This document shows, in pieces, positions 57,780-64,000 of a stretch of 64,000 nt of DNA. The DNA is from Colwellia chukchiensis (lineage in GTDB: Bacteria; Pseudomonadota; Gammaproteobacteria; Enterobacterales; Alteromonadaceae). Where the stretch lies: positions 1 through 64,000 of the forward strand of contig NZ_NBOC01000005.1 in assembly GCF_002104455.1 (NCBI RefSeq), given 5' to 3'. The translations under genes were made by a program, and so were the position numbers. Below the pieces are notes generated by a model. The model was given only the letters and a program-made list of their open reading frames with translations, was not told where the DNA came from and did no database searches. How positions within the stretch are numbered: position 1 is the stretch's first letter; each line of letters opens with the position of its first letter.

Positions 57780-58511
57780 CTATAGCGTGAATTGTTCACC
57801 AAGGTATACATCTCTTACCTGTTGATTTGATAATATTTGATTAGAATCACCTTCGGCAATTAATTCTCCATGGCTGACAATATAGGCATGCTCACAGACG
57901 TCGAGCGTTTCTCGAACATTATGATCTGTGATCAAAATACCGATACCCCGTTCTTTTAAGTGTAGGATAATTTTTTTTATATCTCCTACGGAGATCGGGT
58001 CAACACCGGCAAACGGTTCATCAAGCAGAATAAATTTGGGATCGGCCGCTAAGGCTCTTGCGATTTCAACCCGACGACGTTCGCCGCCTGACAAGCTCAT
58101 GCCTAAATTATCTTTAATATGACCAATATTAAACTCTTCTAACAAGTGCTCGAGTTTTTCTTCTCTTTCTACTTCACTGAGGTTTTTCCGTGTTTGTAAT
58201 ATCGCCATTATGTTGTCATAAACCGATAACTTACGAAAAATAGAGGCTTCTTGCGGCAAATAGCCAATGCCTTTGCGCGCACGTTCATGCATAGGTAATA
58301 GGGTTAGGTCTTCACCGTTTAGTACTATGTTACCGCTGTCGTTTTGTACTAAACCGACGATCATATAAAAGGAGGTAGTTTTGCCGGCGCCATTGGGCCC
58401 TAGCAAGCCAACAATTTGGCCTGCACACACTTGCAGGCTAACGTTTTTAACCACTTTCCTACCTTTATAAGCTTTGGCCAGGCCAGTTGCCGATAATGTT
58501 GAAATTGACAT
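57780..58511 (-). CDS. lptB: LPS export ABC transporter ATPase LptB
   Basis: LptB powers extraction of lipopolysaccharide from the inner membrane with LptF and LptG. The 243-residue ATPase has Walker [14 protein letters not shown], signature [13 protein letters not shown] and Walker [14 protein letters not shown], with the typical [12 protein letters not shown]. It directly follows lptA (zero-base gap), and the chain lptC-lptA-lptB is conserved. Confidence 0.97.
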   Translation of the reverse strand: MSISTLSATGLAKAYKGRKVVKNVSLQVCAGQIVGLLGPNGAGKTTSFYMIVGLVQNDSGNIVLNGEDLTLLPMHERARKGIGYLPQEASIFRKLSVYDNIMAILQTRKNLSEVEREEKLEHLLEEFNIGHIKDNLGMSLSGGERRRVEIARALAADPKFILLDEPFAGVDPISVGDIKKIILHLKERGIGILITDHNVRETLDVCEHAYIVSHGELIAEGDSNQILSNQQVRDVYLGEQFTL

Positions 58512-59051
58512 TTATTCTTGCTTGTCCTTTGGTTTTGCTGCGCCATTATTTTTCGGTTGTAAAACGGTTTCAACCTTCGCATTATCTAAACTTTCCGCAT
58601 TGACGTATTCGGTTTCGAAGTTATAAGTGATTTTACTACCGCTTACTTCGCTGCCTTCTTGACGTAATAAAGCATTACCTGAAATAACCACGATATTTTT
58701 GCTCGGCTCATAACGAATTTCATTGGCTTGTAAGTTGATGGGGCTACCATCTTGCAAGGTTTGTGCAAAGGTCGCAGGAGAGCCTTTGGCAATATAAATT
58801 TTATCGTCGTTTGGCGCTTGGCTGATCACTTGAACCAATTCAGCATGTATGGTGAGCGTGCCTTGAGAAATAATAACGTTATCGATGTAGCTGAAGATTT
58901 TATTTTTTAGATCGGCGGCTTGACGTGAAGAAGAAATTTTAATTTCTTGCTGTACATCGAATTTTTCAGCACTGCTGCTGCCAACCATTAACAGTAAGGC
59001 GGCAAGCAAGGTTACGTTAGTTTTGCGTTTGGTTATAAATGGTTTGTACAT
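58512..59051 (-). CDS. lptA: LPS transport periplasmic protein LptA
   Basis: LptA forms the periplasmic bridge that carries LPS to LptD. The 179-residue precursor has a signal peptide (about 1-29, ending GSSSA) and an OstA beta-jellyroll (IFSYIDNVIISQGTLTIHAE; later NIVVISGNALLRQEGSEVSG). The start at 59051 overlaps lptC by 35 bases but is needed for the complete signal peptide. Confidence 0.93.
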   Translation of the reverse strand: MYKPFITKRKTNVTLLAALLLMVGSSSAEKFDVQQEIKISSSRQAADLKNKIFSYIDNVIISQGTLTIHAELVQVISQAPNDDKIYIAKGSPATFAQTLQDGSPINLQANEIRYEPSKNIVVISGNALLRQEGSEVSGSKITYNFETEYVNAESLDNAKVETVLQPKNNGAAKPKDKQE

Positions 59052-59583
59052 GTTCAGTCAGTGTCATCTGTGTTGTGTTTAAGTCTACAATTAATCCTGA
59101 GCCATACATAGTAAATCCTTTACCTAGTATTAAGATTGTTTGCTCTGAGCTAATAATGTTGCTTTTTAAGTCCATTTCTAGGTTTTTTCCGTGAACTTCC
59201 CGTATTAAGCTGTCATCATCATTAGCGATTAAGCGCACGCGATTCTTCAATTTTACTCGGTTATTATTATATAAAGTGCCTTCGTTGGCGGTAATTTGCC
59301 AAGTAGCATTTTTGTTTTTTGGGTACAGTGTGTATTTAGGGTACTCAAAGTGTGTGACCTCTAATTGTGCATAATGTTCCATACGTTGTGCTGCAACGTG
59401 ATAGGACAAGGCTCCTGAGGCTTGATAAATGGCACTATTAAGGTTTTCGGCAATAAATTCTGGTTTATCTGTACGGTTAAGTATGCTGCTACTTTGCTCT
59501 TTGGCGCTATACCATTCTAATAAGCCATAAGTACTAATGGCTAACAAGAAGAAAAAGCCTGTCGCCAGATAAATGCGGTTCAT
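59017..59583 (-). CDS. lptC: LPS export protein LptC
   Basis: LptC is anchored in the inner membrane and passes LPS from LptBFG to LptA. The 188-residue protein has one N-terminal membrane helix (about 5-23) and a periplasmic jellyroll domain (YPKNKNATWQITANEGTLYNN; MYGSGLIVDLNTTQMTL). It overlaps kdsC by four bases (ATGA) and lptA by 35. Confidence 0.92.
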   Translation of the reverse strand: MNRIYLATGFFFLLAISTYGLLEWYSAKEQSSSILNRTDKPEFIAENLNSAIYQASGALSYHVAAQRMEHYAQLEVTHFEYPKYTLYPKNKNATWQITANEGTLYNNNRVKLKNRVRLIANDDDSLIREVHGKNLEMDLKSNIISSEQTILILGKGFTMYGSGLIVDLNTTQMTLTEHVQTIYNQTQN

Positions 59584-60128
59584 ATACTGGCGCCTGTTGC
59601 CTGTGCTAATGTGCCTTGGCTTTGCATGATAATATCACATGCCTCGCGCACGGCGCCAAAACCGCCGCGTGTTAGCGTGGTGTAGTCAACAAGTTGTAAA
59701 ATCGCAGGGTGAGCATCTTGCACGCCTATACTGAAACCGACATGCTCAAGACAAGCAAAGTCAGGCATATCATCACCAATAAACGCCACCTGTGCGGGAG
59801 ACAGTTGAAGTGAGCAGAGCATCGCTTTAAGTGCAGGTAGCTTGTTTTCTTCACCCTGGATAATGTGGTTAACATTTAAGGCATTCATGCGGGTTTGGAC
59901 AATGTTTGACTTTCTGCCGGTGATAACCGCGACCTCTACACCGCTAGCGACCAAAGCCTTAATGCCGTAGCCATCTTTGGTGTGAAACGCTTTTAATTCT
60001 TCACCTTGGTTGCCTAAATAGATACGACCATCAGAAAAAACGCCATCGATATCACAGACCAAGAGTTTTATTTGTTGCGCTTTTTGCCAAATTTCAGCAG
60101 CAATTGTTCCGTATAAACTATTCATCAT
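59580..60128 (-). CDS. kdsC: 3-deoxy-D-manno-octulosonate 8-phosphate phosphatase KdsC
   Basis: KdsC removes phosphate from Kdo-8-phosphate in LPS inner-core synthesis. The 182-residue HAD-family protein has the nucleophile motif CDIDGVFSDGRIY, ITGRKS, and the acidic motif FIGDDMPD. There is no cap domain, as usual for this C0 type (it acts as a tetramer). It overlaps kdsD by one base. Confidence 0.95.
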   Translation of the reverse strand: MMNSLYGTIAAEIWQKAQQIKLLVCDIDGVFSDGRIYLGNQGEELKAFHTKDGYGIKALVASGVEVAVITGRKSNIVQTRMNALNVNHIIQGEENKLPALKAMLCSLQLSPAQVAFIGDDMPDFACLEHVGFSIGVQDAHPAILQLVDYTTLTRGGFGAVREACDIIMQSQGTLAQATGASI

Positions 60129-61093
60129 TAAAGTACTCCAGCGCGCAATAAGTCATGCATATTCATAGCACCAATCGGCTGATTTTTATCGTTGACAATT
60201 ATTAAGCCATTGATTTTTTTATCTTCCATTATTTTCAATGCTTCTGCGGCTAGCATATCATGTTTAGCCACATAGGGCTTTTCAGTCATGACGCTGGTAA
60301 TACTGTCTTGGTGAATATCAACCTTTGCATCGAGAATGCGTCGTAAATCACCATCGGTAAACAAGCCTCGTAGCTGCCGCTGATCATCAACTATGGCCGT
60401 CATACCTAAACCTTTTAATGACATTTCAACCAAGGCATCTTTTATTTTTGCCGTTTCGCCAACACAAGGTAAGCGCTCACCTTGGTGCATAATATCGTTT
60501 AGGCGTAATAAAAGTTTTCTGCCCAAGCTGCCACCTGGATGCGAAAGTGCGAAGTCATTAGCGGTAAAGCCGCGGGCATTTAGCAGCGCAACGGCAAGGG
60601 CATCGCCCATAACTAACGTGGCAGTGGTACTGGATGTTGGTGCTAACCCTAACGGGCACGCTTCTTGTGAAACTTGCACACAAATATGGGTATCAGCAAG
60701 TTTGGCTAGTGTCGATTCGGGATTGCCCGTCATGGCAATCAGTTTGGCACCAATACGTTTTAATACTGGAATAATGGCTAATACTTCACCAGTTTCACCT
60801 GAATTGGAAATGGTGAGCACGACATCGTTAGCGGTGATCATGCCAAGGTCGCCATGACTAGCTTCGCCCGGGTGTACAAAAAATGCTGGTGTGCCTGTGC
60901 TGGCAAGCGTTGCTGCTATTTTACCACCAATATGACCCGACTTGCCCATACCAATCACAATGACACGACCCGAACAATTAAACATTAATTCACAGGCTTG
61001 AGCAAAATTATCATCAATAAAGCCTGCTAATTCAGCAATGGCTTGTTGCTCAATATCAATGACGTTCAGTGCTAATTGTTTAAAGTTTTTCAT
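60128..61093 (-). CDS. kdsD: D-arabinose 5-phosphate isomerase KdsD
   Basis: KdsD converts ribulose-5-phosphate to arabinose-5-phosphate, the Kdo precursor. The 321-residue protein has an N-terminal SIS domain (GMGKSGHIGGKIAATLASTGTPAFFVHPGEASHGDLG, about 48-85, and ISNSGETGE) and two C-terminal CBS domains (about 205-320). Length and domain order are normal. The Kdo-8-phosphate phosphatase gene follows. Confidence 0.96.
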   Translation of the reverse strand: MKNFKQLALNVIDIEQQAIAELAGFIDDNFAQACELMFNCSGRVIVIGMGKSGHIGGKIAATLASTGTPAFFVHPGEASHGDLGMITANDVVLTISNSGETGEVLAIIPVLKRIGAKLIAMTGNPESTLAKLADTHICVQVSQEACPLGLAPTSSTTATLVMGDALAVALLNARGFTANDFALSHPGGSLGRKLLLRLNDIMHQGERLPCVGETAKIKDALVEMSLKGLGMTAIVDDQRQLRGLFTDGDLRRILDAKVDIHQDSITSVMTEKPYVAKHDMLAAEALKIMEDKKINGLIIVNDKNQPIGAMNMHDLLRAGVL

Positions 61094-61110
61094 TGCTATA
61101 AACCCAATGG

Positions 61111-62091
61111 TTAGGCGTTAATTTGACTAAATAGTAAGGCTTGGTAGCCAATAAATACGGCTAGCAATAGTAACCCTTTCGCTCGCGTGATGCGAAACTT
61201 TCTTGTGCGGCTAAAACAAAGGATGAACAGCAAAAAGGTAGTTGCGAGCATATAAGGAGCATCACGAGAGGCGGCTGCTTGGTCAATATCGCCAGGCGCG
61301 ATTAAGCCTGCTAGTGATAATACGGCAAGAATATTAAAGATGTTAGAGCCGATAATGTTACCAAGCGCGAGATCGTCTTCTTTTTTAATAATACTCATAA
61401 TACTGGCCGCTAGCTCAGGTAAGCTGGTGCCTATGGCAATAACGGTTAAACCGATAACCAAGTCACTAATACCAAAAGCTTTGGCAATAAAGATAGAAGA
61501 GTCAACTAAAAAATGCGCACTCAGTGGCAGTATGATAATACCTACCGCGAGCCAAAGCACAGCGCGCTGCGTGCTGACACCTACCGGCACTTCTTGCTCG
61601 GCTTCAAGTACCATTTTATCGTCGATAGGATTTTGCTTGGCTCGCTTTAAGGTCACGATTAAGAGAGTAGCGATATACAGCACAAAACCGACAAATAATA
61701 TTAAGCCTTCTATAAAGCTAAAATGATTATTAGCAAGCATATAGGTAGCGACAGCAGTTACCATTAAAATTAACGGAATTTCACGTTTAATAGTTGAGGA
61801 GGACACAGATAAGGGGTGAAAAAGTGCCGTTAATCCTAACACTAAGGCAATATTGGTGATATTGGAGCCGATGGCATTACCGACTGCGGTATCAGGGTTG
61901 CCTTGTAATGACGCGGTGGCAGCTATCATCATTTCCGGGGCAGATGACCCCATAGCCACTATGGTTAAGCCAATGATCATGGGAGAAACGCCAAGGTTTC
62001 GCGCTAATGATGAGGCGCCAAAGACAAATTTATCTGCACTCCACACTAATGCTACTAGTGAAAGTAATAAGATTAAAATTTGAATTAGCAT
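61111..62091 (-). CDS. yrbG: Calcium/sodium antiporter (YrbG-like)
   Basis: The 326-residue protein has about ten membrane helices in two inverted repeats, each with the alpha-repeat motif of CaCA exchangers: MGSSAPEMMIAATA...VGNAIGSNITNIALVLG and IGTSLPELAASIMS...LGNIIGSNIFNILAVL. It exchanges sodium for calcium across the inner membrane. Position upstream of kdsD and divergent from mlaF matches E. coli yrbG. Confidence 0.93.
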   Translation of the reverse strand: MLIQILILLLSLVALVWSADKFVFGASSLARNLGVSPMIIGLTIVAMGSSAPEMMIAATASLQGNPDTAVGNAIGSNITNIALVLGLTALFHPLSVSSSTIKREIPLILMVTAVATYMLANNHFSFIEGLILFVGFVLYIATLLIVTLKRAKQNPIDDKMVLEAEQEVPVGVSTQRAVLWLAVGIIILPLSAHFLVDSSIFIAKAFGISDLVIGLTVIAIGTSLPELAASIMSIIKKEDDLALGNIIGSNIFNILAVLSLAGLIAPGDIDQAAASRDAPYMLATTFLLFILCFSRTRKFRITRAKGLLLLAVFIGYQALLFSQINA

Positions 62092-62527
62092 GCAATGCTC
62101 CTGTTAGGCGATGGTAAAGCGGTGTTATTGAATAAAATGGGAATTATAAACCATGGTGGTTAATGGATGACAGCCTATTCATTCTTATTTTCGTGTTATC
62201 GGCGGCAGTATAAGCTTTTTCTGCTATTTTTGGCACGAAGATTCAAAATAAAATCTGACAAAATAGCCTTTAGCTGTGACTTTGTTGTTGATTTATCTCG
62301 GCAAGAAACAGCAAAGAATGCGGAACAATAGCTTAGCCTGCAATATGAAGTAAAGAGCATGGAGTTTACTGAACGAGTGACAAAAAATGACACTTAGTTA
62401 CAAGCTGCACACTTTTTCTTACTCTTTTCGCGATAATTATTTGCTAATTTGTAATGACTGAGTTGATGCGCTGCGTTAGAATTGTTAGTTATAAGACAAT
62501 AATTAACCGTGATGTTTTCCCAGCTAT
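62092..62527. other. 436-base intergenic region between yrbG and mlaF
   Basis: It separates divergent conserved operons and must hold both promoters. An open frame on the minus strand (62196-62393) has no ribosome site and a low-complexity, unlikely sequence, so it is not called. No RNA gene or operator was recognised. The mlaF start itself has no strong ribosome site. Confidence 0.5.
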
Positions 62528-63337
62528 ATGTCAGAAATTTTAGTCGATATTAAAAACATGACCTTTCGTCGTGAAGAGCGTGTTATTTACAATGACATCA
62601 GTTTGTCCATTCCAAAGGGTAAAGTGACCGCCATCATGGGGCCAAGTGGTATCGGAAAAACCACCTTGTTGCGCTTAATTGGCGGGCAAATAAAACCAGA
62701 TGCTGGTCGGATAAATTTTGCGGGTCATGATATTGAGCAATTATCGCGTAATAAGCTGTATGAGGTGCGTAAACGCATGAGCATGCTGTTTCAAAGCGGG
62801 GCTTTATTTACCGATATGAACGTATACGACAATATTGCCTTCCCTATTCGCGAGCATACTGAACTATCGGAAGATATTATTGAAAAAATGGTGTTAATGA
62901 AACTAGAGGCGGTTGGTTTGCGTGGCGCGCGACATTTACACCCCAGTGAACTCTCTGGTGGTATGGCGCGCAGAGCAGCGTTAGCTCGTGCAATTGCCTT
63001 AGATCCTGAGCTTATACTCTATGATGAGCCATTTGCCGGCCAAGATCCGATCTCAATGGGCGTAATAGTACGTTTAATTCGAGAATTAGGCCAAGCCCTT
63101 GGGTTAACCTCTGTCGTGGTGTCCCACGATGTTCCTGAGGTAATGAGCATTGCCGATTATATTTACATTATTGCTGAAAAGAAAATCATTGGCCAAGGCA
63201 CACCCGCAGAAATTCATGCACAAACCTCGCCGTTAGTGCAGCAGTTTGTGCAAGGTGAAGCGGATGGCCCAGTGCCATTTCATTATCCTGCCGCATCATA
63301 CAAAGAAGAACTCATAGGACGAGGTAATAAGTCGTGA
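62528..63337 (+). CDS. mlaF: Phospholipid transport ATPase MlaF
   Basis: MlaF is the ATPase of the MlaFEDB complex that moves phospholipids between the inner and outer membranes. The 269-residue protein has Walker [17 protein letters not shown], signature [14 protein letters not shown], Walker [16 protein letters not shown], and a C-terminal extension of about 30 residues that in MlaF contacts a partner subunit. Its stop overlaps the mlaE GTG start by four bases. Confidence 0.96.
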   Translation: MSEILVDIKNMTFRREERVIYNDISLSIPKGKVTAIMGPSGIGKTTLLRLIGGQIKPDAGRINFAGHDIEQLSRNKLYEVRKRMSMLFQSGALFTDMNVYDNIAFPIREHTELSEDIIEKMVLMKLEAVGLRGARHLHPSELSGGMARRAALARAIALDPELILYDEPFAGQDPISMGVIVRLIRELGQALGLTSVVVSHDVPEVMSIADYIYIIAEKKIIGQGTPAEIHAQTSPLVQQFVQGEADGPVPFHYPAASYKEELIGRGNKS

Positions 63338-64000
63338 AGCAGTTGCAAGCATTTGGTGCCAGTATTATTGCCTTAATTTCCGGCTTAGGTCGCGCCTTAA
63401 TGATGTTAAGTTCGGCCTTGTTACATGTACCTAACTTTCGAAAAGGCGCACCGTTATTGATTAATCAATTGTATTCGGTGGGCGTGTTATCCTTAATTAT
63501 TGTTGTTGTCTCTGGCTTGTTTATCGGTATGGTATTGGCGCTGCAAGGCTATACTATTTTAGTCGGCTATGGCGCGGAAGCGAGTTTAGGGCCTATGGTG
63601 GCATTGTCGTTATTACGCGAATTAGGGCCGGTAGTTGCGGCGTTACTATTTGCCGGTCGAGCAGGCTCAGCATTGACTGCAGAAATTGGCTTAATGAAAG
63701 CCACAGAGCAGCTTTCGAGTTTGGAAATGATGGCGGTTGATCCTTTGCGTCGTGTGGTTGCACCAAGATTTTGGGCCGGTTTTATCAGCTTGCCTTTATT
63801 AGCGGCAATATTCTCGGCGGTTGGTATTCTAGGGGCGCACTTAGTAGGCGTAGATTGGCTTGGGGTTGATAGTGGTACTTTTTGGTCAGTTATGCAGGCG
63901 CAGGTGTCATTTGAAAAAGACATTTTAAATGGCATTATCAAAAGTGTTGTGTTTGCTTTTGTGGTGACTTGGATAGCAGTTTACAAAGGCTATGCCTGTC
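63334..64000 (+). CDS. mlaE: Phospholipid transport permease MlaE (cut by window end)
   Basis: The visible 222 codons match MlaE: the N-terminal amphipathic part, then [53 protein letters not shown] and [22 protein letters not shown]. It is the membrane subunit of the Mla complex. The start is GTG at 63334, with GAGG nine bases upstream, coupled to mlaF by a GTGA overlap. The last part of the gene lies past the window. Confidence 0.94.
   Translation, partial: MKQLQAFGASIIALISGLGRALMMLSSALLHVPNFRKGAPLLINQLYSVGVLSLIIVVVSGLFIGMVLALQGYTILVGYGAEASLGPMVALSLLRELGPVVAALLFAGRAGSALTAEIGLMKATEQLSSLEMMAVDPLRRVVAPRFWAGFISLPLLAAIFSAVGILGAHLVGVDWLGVDSGTFWSVMQAQVSFEKDILNGIIKSVVFAFVVTWIAVYKGYAC

Noticed and set aside
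62196-62393. Minus-strand open frame between yrbG and mlaF
   Set aside because: No ribosome site, cysteine/serine-rich improbable sequence, and it lies in a double promoter region.

Overview
The window looks like chromosome of a marine gammaproteobacterium of the Alteromonadales, most like Colwelliaceae (Colwellia/Thalassotalea). This is inferred from AT-rich codon use, an ArcA with a stand-alone HPt protein, FabY, the conserved kdsD-kdsC-lptCAB-rpoN-hpf-ptsN-rapZ-npr block with mgtE, and divergent mlaFE. No rRNA, tRNA or CRISPR array was seen.

Layout. Positions 1-2931 are accessory: the end of an IS256-family element has cut off the 5' end of a CPBP-protease gene that is translationally coupled to a peptidase-C39 ABC exporter, so this looks like a damaged peptide or bacteriocin export locus. 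At 3033-4348 are a NorE/NorF-like pair and a small membrane protein. At 4451-9823 come an epimerase, a small conserved protein, anmK, an M23 peptidase and tyrS. At 10090-17992 lies a complete Tat-type nitrous oxide reductase cluster, nosRZDFYL. A motif of the form TTGAT-N4-GTCAG lies upstream of both the NorE-like gene and nosR, which suggests shared control by a Dnr/Fnr-type regulator.

Positions 18096-29433 hold housekeeping and small genes: an RraB-like protein, a TRIC-type channel, a rhodanese, a CbiB-like protein with mtnN, a dUTPase, ctlX with a divergent Lrp-type regulator, arcA convergent with an HPt gene, and folE2. Positions 29434-43574 hold gltBD, a Cache-GGDEF protein, fabY with a divergent AraC-type regulator, a sensor kinase and rsmC.

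The most interesting region is 43896-48368. A clear lysine riboswitch, with a readable translational expression platform, precedes four tightly packed genes: DapA, a divergent DapD, a LysA-like decarboxylase of an unusual subgroup, and an AstE/aspartoacylase-type (M14) desuccinylase. DapB, DapC and DapF are absent. The set could be a lysine-dedicated branch in which N-succinyl-DAP is decarboxylated before it is deacylated. This is a hypothesis.

From 48512 to 50677 there are small accessory genes, a broken REP-associated (RAYT) transposase and a 14-bp perfect hairpin. Positions 50678-64000 hold conserved core genes: darP, pmbA, mgtE, the PTS-Ntr/rpoN cluster, LPS transport and Kdo genes, a Ca/Na antiporter and the start of the mla operon, with mlaE cut by the window end.
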